In this document: positions 1-7,144 of the stretch, in pieces | How positions within the stretch are numbered: position 1 is the first letter of the stretch | Layout of the letters: every line of letters starts with the position of its first letter | Assembly: GCA_002329125.1 (NCBI GenBank) | Contig: DCXX01000028.1 | Coordinates: forward strand, 21,298 to 42,383 | DNA: 21,086 nt | Direction of reading: 5' to 3' | Source of the DNA: Fidelibacterota bacterium UBA2125 | Lineage (GTDB): Bacteria > Fidelibacterota > Marinisomatia > Marinisomatales > S15-B10 | Notes under the pieces: model-generated | Told to the model about the DNA's origin: nothing | Seen by the model: the letters and a program-made list of their open reading frames with translations, nothing else | The model's database searches: none | Translations under genes and position numbers: made by a program

Positions 1-785
1 GTAGAGATATCCGCGTGGCCCAACATCTGCTGGACCGCTCTCAGATCAGCACCTCCCTCAAGAAGATGTGTGGCAAAAGAGTGGCGGAGCGTGTGCGGTG
101 AAATTCTTTTTTCCATTCCGCAATCGGCCGCATATCTTTTCACCAACATCCAGACACCCTTCCTGCTGATGGCATTCCCTCTGTAATTAAGGAAAAGGTG
201 ATCCGTGTTTTTCCCTTTTTTTATGAATGTTTCCCTCGATTCATTAATGTATCGCTCTAAGCATTTCACTGCCTCGTTTCCTAGGGGAACTATCCGCTCC
301 TTCGACCCCTTCCCAGTAACCCTCAGCCACTCTTTTCCCTCCAATATATCCAACATTGTCAGAGAGGTCATTTCGGAAACACGCAGACCGGTTGAATAAA
401 GCAGTTCCAGCATGGCACGATCCCTCAAGCCGGCTGGCTTGGAAGTGTCGATAACGCTAAGAAGAGTATCAACCTCATCAACAGAAAGAACATCTGGGAG
501 GTGTTTCGGCATTTTCGGCATGTCCACCAGCTCAGACGGATTTGTGGTAGCAGCGCCTTCGTCCACCAGATAAGCGTGGAATGCTCTGATAACAGATAGA
601 TTTCTCCTGATACTGGTAGGCTTAAGATGGGCATCACTCAAGCCCCGGATATATGCTTGTATATGAGCGGTTTCCACTGTGTCGGGATCAGAATCTTTTC
701 CAGTGAAATCGAGATAGCGGGTAATGTCCCGCTTGTAAGCATCCACTGTATTGGGAGCTAGATTCTTCTCGATGCGAAGGTACAT
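1..785 (-). CDS. xerD: Tyrosine site-specific recombinase XerC/XerD family, 3' end cut off by window edge
   Basis: Cuts and rejoins DNA at dif-like sites to resolve chromosome dimers, normally as a XerC/XerD pair with FtsK. An uninterrupted frame runs from about 824 down to the window edge. It gives an N-terminal SAM-like core-binding domain (LAPNTVDAYKRD, near the N terminus) and a catalytic domain. Visible catalytic residues are Arg in STGLRVSE, Lys in VTGKGSKER, His and Arg in SPHTLRHSF (codons at 93-95 and 84-86) and His in LGHADIST (15-17). The nucleophilic Tyr would fall about ten bases beyond the edge. The ATG at 785 is the only standard start after the in-frame TAG at 825-827. Family alignment suggests roughly eight more N-terminal residues (AEPFI...) would be conserved upstream, so the true start is uncertain. 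It follows gmhA closely. The SPHTLRHSFATHLLEGGADLR block looks more XerD-like than XerC-like, but the choice between them is not secure. Confidence 0.93.
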   Translation of the reverse strand, partial: MYLRIEKNLAPNTVDAYKRDITRYLDFTGKDSDPDTVETAHIQAYIRGLSDAHLKPTSIRRNLSVIRAFHAYLVDEGAATTNPSELVDMPKMPKHLPDVLSVDEVDTLLSVIDTSKPAGLRDRAMLELLYSTGLRVSEMTSLTMLDILEGKEWLRVTGKGSKERIVPLGNEAVKCLERYINESRETFIKKGKNTDHLFLNYRGNAISRKGVWMLVKRYAADCGMEKRISPHTLRHSFATHLLEGGADLRAVQQMLGHADIS

Positions 786-824
786 GATAAACGGTTCTGC
801 GTAGGCTTGCGTCTCTCCCTCTCC

Positions 825-1394
825 CTATTCGAAAGCTTGTTCCACCATTTCACAAAAAATGTGTCCCGCAGTGATATGGCCCTCCTGTATGTGCTGTGTA
901 TCATCTGACGGAACGCAGATATTCACATCACCAGTACTAGCAAGTTTTCCGGCACTTTTTCCAGAAAGAATAATCACTTTCACACCCATGGACTTGGCGG
1001 TCTCCACCGCCTGAACCACGTTCTCGGAATTACCGCTAGTGCTAAGCGCCACCAGAACATCCCCGGCCTCGCCAATCCCCTCCACCTGTCTTGAGAATAG
1101 AGAATCGAAACCGACATCGTTAGACCAAGCTGTTATGAATGAGCTGTCAGTGGTGAGTGAAACGGAAGGTTGTGGTGGAAGATCGTGTCTTCTGAGCCCG
1201 CCTATGATTTCGGTAGAAAGGTGCTGGGCTTGGGCCGCGCTGCCGCCATTGCCACACCACATTACCTTCCCACCCCGTTTGATGGACTCGATAATAAGTT
1301 CTGATGCTGCCTGAATCTCATTCCGGCACACCTCTACCATGGCCTCCATGACTCTCGCACTCTCTTTAAGGTGATTATCGATCATTTCTGTCAT
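825..1394 (-). CDS. gmhA: SIS-domain sedoheptulose 7-phosphate isomerase
   Basis: Converts D-sedoheptulose 7-phosphate to D-glycero-D-manno-heptose 7-phosphate in the cytoplasm, the first step to ADP-heptose for lipopolysaccharide inner core. The protein is a single SIS domain of 189 residues, normal for GmhA. It shows the phosphosugar loop CGNGGSAAQAQHLSTEI, a second STSGNSENV loop, and near the C terminus IQEGHITAGHIF, which aligns with the catalytic His/Glu region of GmhA. I chose ATG at 1394 because GGAG lies six bases before it. An in-frame ATG at 1406 would add MEHN but has no ribosome site. The start is one base after the pcrB-like stop, so translation is probably coupled. Related SIS proteins such as DiaA share the fold, but the HIQEGH motif favours GmhA. 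A heptose pathway fits a Gram-negative outer membrane. Confidence 0.9.
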   Translation of the reverse strand: MTEMIDNHLKESARVMEAMVEVCRNEIQAASELIIESIKRGGKVMWCGNGGSAAQAQHLSTEIIGGLRRHDLPPQPSVSLTTDSSFITAWSNDVGFDSLFSRQVEGIGEAGDVLVALSTSGNSENVVQAVETAKSMGVKVIILSGKSAGKLASTGDVNICVPSDDTQHIQEGHITAGHIFCEMVEQAFE

Positions 1395-1395
1395 G

Positions 1396-2142
1396 TTATG
1401 CTCCATGGATAGCGTCGGAAAACGATTTTAAAAGTTCTCCGCTTCCGCCCGATTCAATGGCTGTTCCGGTAACAATAAAAGAGGCTCCCGCTTTCACTTT
1501 TTGTGCTGCCTCCTCCGGCTTTCGGATTCCCCCTCCTACTATGAGCGGAATATCAATATTTTTTGCAACAGCCGAAATTGTATCATCAGGTACAGCTGAT
1601 TCAGCGCCGCTTCCGGCCTCCAGATAAATTAGTTTCATTCCCAGATATTGACCAGCCAGAGCGTGGGCCACCGAAATTTCAGGTCGGTTCATGGGTAAAG
1701 GCCGGGAACCACTCATGAATTCGGCAGTGGAGTAACCTCCGCCGTCAAAAATCATATAACCTGTTGGGATAGGTTCCAGACCAAGATCTTTCACCAAAGG
1801 GGCGCCGACCACCTGTTCACCGATAAGATAAGTAGGATTCCGGCCACTGATGACAGACATGAAGAAAACCGCATCACAATGAGGACCTAGCTGATTCACC
1901 GAACCGGGAAAGAGAATTACAGGTACTTCGGCCATCGATTTTATCTTTTCTGCACGCTCATGGAAACCGCTGTCCATAATGAGACTTCCCCCAATAAGGA
2001 TGCTGTCAGCACCGGAATGATTCACTGACATCACCAGTTTCTCCAGCTTGCCATCATTTTTCCTGTCAGGATCTATGAGTACAAGATAGCCCGCTCCCTT
2101 CTCTTGACGAACTTTCTCCAAATGTGAATAAACCGTACTCAT
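1396..2142 (-). CDS. PcrB-like (geranylgeranyl/heptaprenyl)glyceryl phosphate synthase
   Basis: A TIM-barrel prenyltransferase of the GGGPS/PcrB family, which joins sn-glycerol 1-phosphate to a polyprenyl diphosphate by an ether bond. In archaea this begins membrane lipid synthesis. In Bacillus PcrB makes heptaprenylglyceryl phosphate, and FCB-group homologues of group II have been shown to make geranylgeranyl products. Visible motifs are LIDPDR near the N terminus, ADSILIGGS, VILFPGS, IPTGYMIFDGG, YLEAGSGA and the phosphate-binding VGGGIR and VTGTAIESG near the C terminus. The length of 248 residues matches the bacterial group II enzymes. ATG at 2142 follows gcvH by 33 bases, with only a weak AGGAA about 16 bases upstream. 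Chain length cannot be read from sequence alone. No glycerol-1-phosphate dehydrogenase or second prenyltransferase (DGGGPS) is in the window. Confidence 0.9.
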   Translation of the reverse strand: MSTVYSHLEKVRQEKGAGYLVLIDPDRKNDGKLEKLVMSVNHSGADSILIGGSLIMDSGFHERAEKIKSMAEVPVILFPGSVNQLGPHCDAVFFMSVISGRNPTYLIGEQVVGAPLVKDLGLEPIPTGYMIFDGGGYSTAEFMSGSRPLPMNRPEISVAHALAGQYLGMKLIYLEAGSGAESAVPDDTISAVAKNIDIPLIVGGGIRKPEEAAQKVKAGASFIVTGTAIESGGSGELLKSFSDAIHGA

Positions 2143-2175
2143 ACGAAAAGCAGGTACATTCCTAATGAGAAATGT

Positions 2176-2553
2176 TTATCCAACAATATCACTGTACTCA
2201 TCAGCAGACAACAGATTCTTCGATTGAACAGAAATTGAAAGTCCGATCTTTATGATCCACCCTTTCCCGTAAGGATCCTGGTTTGCAAGCTCAGGTTCAT
2301 CAAGAAGAGTACTGTTTATCTCAGCCACAGTGCCGGACATGGGAGCATAGAGATCAGTCACAGTCTTCACAGCTTCGATGGTGCCGAAGGGTTCTCCCTT
2401 CACCGCTTCACTCCCTACTCCAGGAAGTTCAAAGTACACAATATCACCTAATTCACCTTGCGCGTAATCGGTGATGCCAACAGTTGCAATATCATTCTCG
2501 ATAAGAATCCACTCATGAGATTCGCTGTAGCACAAATTAGGAGGAATGTTCAT
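2176..2553 (-). CDS. gcvH: Glycine cleavage system H protein (lipoyl carrier)
   Basis: Carries the lipoyl arm that shuttles the aminomethyl group between the P, T and L proteins of the glycine cleavage system; GcvH can also act as an entry point for protein lipoylation. The 125-residue length is typical. The N terminus has SESHEWI, followed by VGITDYAQGELGDIVYFELP, and the lipoyl lysine is K63 in IEAVKTVTDLYAP. The C-terminal NQDPYGKGWIIKI is also standard. ATG at 2553 has AAGGAG about ten bases upstream, which is a good site. It sits 34 bases after accC. No gcvT, gcvP or lipoate ligase is in the window, so the rest of the complex must be encoded elsewhere. Confidence 0.97.
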   Translation of the reverse strand: MNIPPNLCYSESHEWILIENDIATVGITDYAQGELGDIVYFELPGVGSEAVKGEPFGTIEAVKTVTDLYAPMSGTVAEINSTLLDEPELANQDPYGKGWIIKIGLSISVQSKNLLSADEYSDIVG

Positions 2554-2587
2554 TTCTGTCTAACTCCTTTTATCTCAATTTCAGATT

Positions 2588-3937
2588 CTATTCCTCAAAG
2601 ACGAATGTCTCAAGGAAACCTGTATGAAAATTACCGGCCTGAAAATCACTGTTCCGCATAATAGCCTGATGAAATGGGATGGTTGTTTTCGGCCCTTCGA
2701 TGATAGTTTCCTCCAACGCGCGTTGCATTCTGTTGATGGTAGTATTCCTATCCTCAGAGTGGACGATAAGCTTACCAATGAGAGAATCGTAGTGCGGGGA
2801 GATCTCATAACCGGCATAAACATGTGAGTCCATTCTGACGCCGTTCCCGCCGGGTGCATAAAACTCCTCAACTTTCGCTGGGGACGGGATGAAGTCATTT
2901 GAAGGATCTTCCGCATTGATACGACACTCCATAGCGTGACCCCTCAGTTTCTGCTGGGCAAGATAACTTGGAATCTCCTCCCCAACTGCCAATCTAATCT
3001 GCATTTTCACCAGATCCTTTCCCATAACCATCTCCGTCACAGGATGTTCCACTTGAATTCGGGTATTCATTTCCATAAAATAGAATTCTTTTGATTTACT
3101 GTCAAAAAGGAATTCTACTGTACCAAGCCCTACATAGCCGATAGATGCAGCGCCTTGAACAGCGGCCGAGCCAATCTTTTGTCTGAGCTCCTCATCAATT
3201 ATGGGAGAAGGTGATTCTTCAATAAGTTTCTGATGACGCCTCTGAAGTGAACATTCCCTCTCACCGAAATGGATCACATTTCCGTGCCGGTCGGCCAGAA
3301 TTTGAATTTCGATATGGCGAGACTTTTCCACATATTTCTCCAGATAAAGATCGCCGTTGTTAAAAGCGGATTGCGCTTCTGAAGAAGCTATGACAAAAGC
3401 TCTTTCAAGTTGGTTTGTCTCCTTCACTATCCGCATACCTCTTCCACCGCCGCCGGCTGATGCTTTAAGCATAACAGGGAATCCGATCTCAGAGGCAATC
3501 TTTTGTGCTTCTTCTACAGAACTTATTACACCAGTACTCCCGGGGATCACTGGCACGCCGGCATCATTCATTGACTTTTTAGCAGTAGCCTTTTCTCCCA
3601 TGGAAAGAATTGTTTCAGCAGGGGGGCCGATAAAAACAAAATCATTATCAGTACAGATCTGAGCAAACTCAGGATTTTCAGCAAGAAATCCGTATCCTGG
3701 ATGGATGGCGTCGCTATTCGTCAGTTCAGCCGCACTCAGAATACTGGGTATGTTCATATAACTCTCAGATCCCGACGGGGGACCGATACAGACAGCCTCA
3801 TCGGCGAACCGGACATGGAGGGAAAGTTCATCGGCGGAAGAATATACGGCAACTGTTTCAATACCCAGTTCGTGGCAGGCACGAATTATCCTAAGAGCAA
3901 TTTCACCTCTGTTTGCTATGAGAATCTTCTTAAACAT
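2588..3937 (-). CDS. accC: Biotin carboxylase subunit of acetyl-CoA carboxylase
   Basis: Uses ATP and bicarbonate to carboxylate the biotin on AccB, the first half-reaction of malonyl-CoA formation for fatty acid synthesis. The protein is 449 residues, the normal size. It starts MFKKILIANRGEIALRIIRA (N-terminal biotin-carboxylase fold). An ATP-grasp domain follows with the glycine loop KASAGGGGRGMRIV, then HIEIQILAD, FGERECSLQRRHQK and EMNTRIQVEHPVTEM, which holds the catalytic Arg/Glu. MECRINAEDP opens the C-terminal domain. This is a stand-alone biotin carboxylase with no fused BCCP or carboxyltransferase. accB lies 53 bases upstream, as in the usual accBC pair. The carboxyltransferase genes accA and accD are not in the window. 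Confidence 0.98.
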   Translation of the reverse strand: MFKKILIANRGEIALRIIRACHELGIETVAVYSSADELSLHVRFADEAVCIGPPSGSESYMNIPSILSAAELTNSDAIHPGYGFLAENPEFAQICTDNDFVFIGPPAETILSMGEKATAKKSMNDAGVPVIPGSTGVISSVEEAQKIASEIGFPVMLKASAGGGGRGMRIVKETNQLERAFVIASSEAQSAFNNGDLYLEKYVEKSRHIEIQILADRHGNVIHFGERECSLQRRHQKLIEESPSPIIDEELRQKIGSAAVQGAASIGYVGLGTVEFLFDSKSKEFYFMEMNTRIQVEHPVTEMVMGKDLVKMQIRLAVGEEIPSYLAQQKLRGHAMECRINAEDPSNDFIPSPAKVEEFYAPGGNGVRMDSHVYAGYEISPHYDSLIGKLIVHSEDRNTTINRMQRALEETIIEGPKTTIPFHQAIMRNSDFQAGNFHTGFLETFVFEE

Positions 3938-3990
3938 TGGCTAAGGAGGCTGGATTGATTAAAGAGAAAGGATTTAGGATCGATGAGCGA

Positions 3991-4452
3991 TCAGTCCGGT
4001 TCAATGACAAAGAGGGCTTGGCCGTATTCTACTGCCTGGGCATTCTCTATCAAAATTTTTGAAATCCGGCCGGTCACCTCTGACTCGATCTCGTTCATGA
4101 TTTTCATCGCCTCGATGATGCACAGCGTTTGTCCCGCTGTGATACGATCACCTTCTTCCACAAAGAACGGTGATTCCGGCGAAGGCGCCCTGTAAAATGT
4201 GCCCACCATTGGAGCGGTGATCTTCACATTCTCAGAAACCGGTGCAGGCTCCGGGACTGAGGGTCTGTTATCCACTGGTGGTGCAGTTTGGACCATCTGA
4301 GATGCTGGTGCTGAAACTAGTGAATTTTCCATAGGTGCACTTTTAGTAACACGGTATTTCCGACCAAAAAAACTCACCTCAATCTCGTTCACATCACTGG
4401 CTTCGAGAATATCGATAATAGTATGCAGTCTTGCTTGCCAGCTTTCAAACAT
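3991..4452 (-). CDS. accB: Biotin carboxyl carrier protein of acetyl-CoA carboxylase
   Basis: Carries biotin between biotin carboxylase (AccC, next gene) and the carboxyltransferase. The layout is the family standard: an N-terminal helical segment (about residues 1-38), a flexible Pro/Ala/Val-rich linker (about 40-76), then a biotinyl domain with the biotin-accepting Lys117 in EAMKIMNEI and the thumb-like insert SPESPFFVEEGDRI. The length of 153 residues is normal. ATG at 4452 overlaps the end of efp by eight bases, so translation is likely coupled to efp. The efp-accB-accC order recurs in many bacterial lineages and supports all three calls. Confidence 0.97.
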   Translation of the reverse strand: MFESWQARLHTIIDILEASDVNEIEVSFFGRKYRVTKSAPMENSLVSAPASQMVQTAPPVDNRPSVPEPAPVSENVKITAPMVGTFYRAPSPESPFFVEEGDRITAGQTLCIIEAMKIMNEIESEVTGRISKILIENAQAVEYGQALFVIEPD

Positions 4453-5014
4453 CCTGTTTCACTCTTTCCACATATTCACTCGTGCGGGTGTCAATCTTCA
4501 GTTTATCTCCCTTTTCAACAAAAAGTGGTACGTTTACGTTAAGTCCAGTTTCAAGGGTGGCCGGCTTGGTGGCACCCGTTGCCGTATTGCCACGAATACC
4601 GGGATCAGATTCCGTCACTTCCAACTCTACAAATACGGGGGGTACTATTCCAATCACCTCCTCACCAATAAACGTGACATCAATCAAAGTACCTTCCTTA
4701 ATAAAAGTAATCTCATCTGATACCAATTCAGAAGATATTGACACTTGATCGTAACTCTCCGCATTCATAAAAACAAAGGAACCATCTTCACTATAAAGAT
4801 ATTGCATTCGATGATTCTCAACTCTCACAGTCGTAATTTTTTCACCAGCCCTAAACGTCTCATCCACTACTTGTCCCGTGACAATATTCTTCAGCTTGGT
4901 CCGGACGAAGGCACCCCCTTTACCCGGCTTGACGTGAAGAAAAGAAAGAATCTTCATTCGGTGACCTTTATGCTCAATCACCATACCAGTACGAATATCA
5001 GCTGTTGTTGCCAA
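4445..5014 (-). CDS. efp: Elongation factor P
   Basis: Binds ribosomes stalled on consecutive prolines and promotes peptide-bond formation. The three beta-barrel domains are all present: KOW-like N domain, OB domain (VSISSELVSDEITFIKEG...) and the C-terminal barrel with TLETGLNVNVPLFVEKGDK. The tip loop reads HVKPGKGGAFVR, with Lys32 at the position that is modified in bacteria; it is a lysine-type EF-P, not the arginine type that is rhamnosylated. I chose the TTG at 5014, which gives 189 residues beginning MATTADIRTGM, matching the family and preceded by GAGAG at a good distance. The frame stays open upstream to another TTG at 5092, but those 26 residues match nothing in EF-P. No ATG is available. 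A promoter candidate lies just upstream. Confidence 0.95.
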   Translation of the reverse strand: MATTADIRTGMVIEHKGHRMKILSFLHVKPGKGGAFVRTKLKNIVTGQVVDETFRAGEKITTVRVENHRMQYLYSEDGSFVFMNAESYDQVSISSELVSDEITFIKEGTLIDVTFIGEEVIGIVPPVFVELEVTESDPGIRGNTATGATKPATLETGLNVNVPLFVEKGDKLKIDTRTSEYVERVKQDV

Positions 5015-5039
5015 TGGAGTTCTCTCGAGAAAGCCGGAA

Positions 5040-5068
5040 AATTTACGCCCCTGTTTAGGGATATACAA
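5040..5068 (-). promoter_or_regulatory. Candidate sigma-70-type promoter for efp-accB-accC
   Basis: TTGTAT (5068-5063) and TAAATT (5045-5040) are separated by 17 bases. Transcription would start near 5033, about 20 bases before the TTG start at 5014. It lies just after the terminator of the previous unit, where a promoter is needed. The -35 box matches only three of six consensus bases, so this is tentative. Confidence 0.35.
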
Positions 5069-5123
5069 TTGGTTGTTCTGTTGAAGAATCAAGTCTTCTA
5101 CTTTATTTGCAATGCCTCAAAAC

Positions 5124-5148
5124 AAAAAAGCGGGCAAAAGCCCGCTTT
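5124..5148 (-). terminator. Intrinsic terminator after the DUF350-like gene
   Basis: On the minus strand the arms AAAGCGGGC and GCCCGCTTT enclose a TTTT loop, a perfect nine-pair stem. The T-tract TTTTTTGTTTT follows. It sits 39 bases after the stop of the small membrane protein gene and before efp, so it separates two transcription units. No other gene-scale content is visible in 5093-5187. Confidence 0.92.
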
Positions 5149-5187
5149 AGCTTGGCGAGAGGAATTACTGGAAACTAAGCCGCTGGC

Positions 5188-5427
5188 CTAGAGGACTTTA
5201 TGTACAAGAAATGCAACTGACGCTATCAGGGTAACAAAGATCAGAGAAACACCCATGTTCCCATTTTTGATCTCTTCCCATTCTTCAATATCAGTCGACA
5301 TCAAGTCAAAGACTTTCAGAGCCAGGCCGATACCGATAGAAAAACCCAGTGCAGCAACTACTGACCAGCCAATAGCTCTGACATAGCTACTAAAAACAGA
5401 TTGCCATCCAAATGGATCTAATTCCAT
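5188..5427 (-). CDS. Small DUF350-like inner-membrane protein
   Basis: A 79-residue protein with two predicted membrane helices, about residues 14-38 and 57-78. They are joined by an acidic segment, FDLMSTDIEEWEEIKNGNMGVSL. The pattern FD-(x)n-EEIKxGNxxVSL after the first helix resembles the repeat of the DUF350 family, whose longer members carry two such repeats; this would be a single-repeat form. The function of the family is not established. ATG at 5427 has AAAGGAGAG at ideal spacing. It starts 20 bases after the secreted-protein gene and is followed by a strong terminator, so the two genes probably form one transcript. The DUF350 assignment rests on recognition of the motif only. Confidence 0.85.
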   Translation of the reverse strand: MELDPFGWQSVFSSYVRAIGWSVVAALGFSIGIGLALKVFDLMSTDIEEWEEIKNGNMGVSLIFVTLIASVAFLVHKVL

Positions 5428-5447
5428 GGTTCTCTCCTTTAGGTTGT

Positions 5448-5852
5448 TTAAAGGTATTTAACTTTTCTAACAAACTGTGCGGTATTGATCTTACCTAACA
5501 ACAGTTGTTGCAAATCTTCCTTTGTTGCAGTAGTCACCAGTCTGAAACCTTCACCTAGCGGTACATCTACCGATACAAAAAAAGTTTCTGGACCGTAACC
5601 TATTTTCATGGCCTGGCCGGCAGCTATATAGCCCACAAGCATAACCATTTCAAAATTGTTACGATTACTTGCCAATGTAATATAAAAAGAATCTTTTCCT
5701 TTTTCATCAGGAACAATTTTCATCTTGTCCGCAGAAACTTCAACACGGTACGCCTTGGCAGCTTTTTGAACCTGATTGAAATATTTTTGATTGCAAAAAA
5801 CCATTGGCGAAGTGAGAAAAAAGAAACCAGCAAAAATAATATGTTTTTTCAA
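5448..5852 (-). CDS. Hypothetical secreted protein, 134 residues
   Basis: I do not recognise the family. The first 20 or so residues are a typical signal peptide: MKKH, a hydrophobic run IIFAGFFFLTSPMVF, then CNQ. The Cys near the end of the run lacks a proper lipobox, so I favour ordinary export to the periplasm over lipidation. The mature part (about 113 residues) looks like a small alpha/beta domain, with a helix FNQVQKAAKAYRVEV, beta-rich centre (DSFYITLAS, FFVSVDVP) and a final helix LQQLLLGKINTAQFVRKVKYL. It has no Cys beyond the signal region and no obvious catalytic motif. The start is TTG at 5852 with GGAA eight bases upstream; no ATG precedes the signal peptide. A promoter candidate lies immediately upstream, and a DUF350-like gene follows. 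Confidence 0.85.
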   Translation of the reverse strand: MKKHIIFAGFFFLTSPMVFCNQKYFNQVQKAAKAYRVEVSADKMKIVPDEKGKDSFYITLASNRNNFEMVMLVGYIAAGQAMKIGYGPETFFVSVDVPLGEGFRLVTTATKEDLQQLLLGKINTAQFVRKVKYL

Positions 5853-5886
5853 AATTGTGTTCCGTCTGATTACCTAGGGTGCGGCG

Positions 5887-5915
5887 AATTTAGCAAACGC
5901 TTTTCGTGAATTCAA
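5887..5915 (-). promoter_or_regulatory. Candidate promoter for the secreted protein / DUF350 unit
   Basis: TTGAAT (5915-5910), a 17-base spacer and TAAATT (5892-5887) lie in the 64-base gap after hutI. TG one base before the -10 box makes it an extended -10 site. Transcription would start near 5880, leaving a leader of about 28 bases before the TTG start at 5852. Each box matches four of six consensus bases. Confidence 0.45.
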
Positions 5916-5916
5916 A

Positions 5917-7128
5917 TCACTTTCCTCTATAAACCACTCCCCGGCCCGATTTAATTACTTTGTGAACTTTATTGCCACTCATATGATATGGAATTCCTTC
6001 AAGTCTGTCCACATTCCATATAACAACATCCGCCTCCATTCCGACTTCAAGTGAACCGACCCTGTTTTCCAATCCCAGAGATTTTGCAGCGACGTGCGTA
6101 GCACCCTTAAATGACTCTTCCACCGACATGCCAAGATAGAGACAGGCGAGATTCATAATAAATGGCATGGACTGTATGCTACAGCTGCCAGAATTAAAAT
6201 CTGTGGCGACTGCTATCTCAACACCAGCATCCATCAATTTTCTTGCTGGAGCATAAGTTTGCTTGCCGAGAAAAAAGGTAGTTCCCGGAAGCAGGATTGC
6301 TATCACACCGGCCTCTGCTATTTTGCGAATGCCTTCATCGCTCACATGCATGAGGTGGTCAGCTGAGAAAGCACCTACTTCCGCCGCTAGTTCGGCTGCT
6401 CCAGAAGCAACAAACTCATCTGCATGTAAGCGTGGTTTCAATCCATGTTCCTTGCCTGTTTCCAATATTCGGCGTGAACTTTCAACATCAAACCAACCGT
6501 TTTCGCAAAAGACATCGCAGAATTGAGCAATCCCCTGTTTCGTCACAGCGGGGATCATCTCATCACAAATGAGATCAACATAACCTCTCCTATTATCAGA
6601 AAATTCATGGGGAAAATCGTGAGCACCCAAAAAGGTAGGTGCAACATTAATGGCGATATAATCAGCCGCTTTTGACAAAACCATCAGAGACTTTAGCTCA
6701 GATTCGGTAGACAAGCCGTAGCCACTCTTTGCCTCAACAGTGGTTGTCCCTAGAGAGAGAAAATCCTCAAGGTGATTCTTTGTCAATTCCAGTAACTGTT
6801 TTTCCGGCATCTCCCGCACTGCTTTGACGCTGGCCCGGATTCCACCCCCCTGATCTGCAATTTCCTGATAACTCTTTCCAGAAATACGCATACCAAATTC
6901 ATCGGCACGTGCTTTGGCAAAAACAGGGTGTGTATGAGCATCTACAAAACCGGGCGTTACAAGCCGGCCAGAAGCGTCCAATTTTTCATCGGCATCAGGC
7001 AGACTTCCATCAATCTCTGATATACGCCCTTCTTCGATAATCATATCCATACCGGTCATTCGGATTATTCCATTTTTGTCTGAATTGAATGTGGTCAGTT
7101 CGCCTATGTTCGTAATCTTGAGTGCCAT
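5917..7128 (-). CDS. hutI: Imidazolonepropionase
   Basis: Hydrolyses 4-imidazolone-5-propionate to N-formimino-L-glutamate, the third step of histidine degradation, in the cytoplasm. It is an amidohydrolase-superfamily TIM barrel of 403 residues, the usual length. Metal and active-site motifs are in order: DAHTHPVFA (H65, H67), the EAKSGYGL segment, LHADEF, SADHLMHVS and VATDFNSGSC with the metal-binding Asp. The C terminus has the usual GMEADVVIWN beta-sandwich strand. ATG at 7128 starts 16 bases after the hutU stop, and no clear Shine-Dalgarno site precedes it. Product and substrate link it directly to HutU. The formiminoglutamate hydrolase or deiminase needed next is not in the window. Confidence 0.97.
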   Translation of the reverse strand: MALKITNIGELTTFNSDKNGIIRMTGMDMIIEEGRISEIDGSLPDADEKLDASGRLVTPGFVDAHTHPVFAKARADEFGMRISGKSYQEIADQGGGIRASVKAVREMPEKQLLELTKNHLEDFLSLGTTTVEAKSGYGLSTESELKSLMVLSKAADYIAINVAPTFLGAHDFPHEFSDNRRGYVDLICDEMIPAVTKQGIAQFCDVFCENGWFDVESSRRILETGKEHGLKPRLHADEFVASGAAELAAEVGAFSADHLMHVSDEGIRKIAEAGVIAILLPGTTFFLGKQTYAPARKLMDAGVEIAVATDFNSGSCSIQSMPFIMNLACLYLGMSVEESFKGATHVAAKSLGLENRVGSLEVGMEADVVIWNVDRLEGIPYHMSGNKVHKVIKSGRGVVYRGK

Positions 7129-7144
7129 TTAGTAAATAGCGGTG

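Noticed and set aside
425..637. Minus-strand open frame of 70 codons
   Set aside because: It lies in another frame inside the XerC/D gene, whose frame carries clear recombinase motifs on both sides.
2581..2916. Minus-strand frame of 111 codons overlapping the end of accC
   Set aside because: It is a shifted frame of the biotin carboxylase gene, which is intact in its own frame.
5046..5058. Small inverted repeat CCCT/AGGG upstream of efp
   Set aside because: Only four pairs with a short loop and no T-tract; too weak to call a terminator or operator.
5015..5092. Upstream extension of efp to a TTG at 5092
   Set aside because: The 26 extra residues match nothing in EF-P, and the TTG at 5014 gives the family start with a usable ribosome site.
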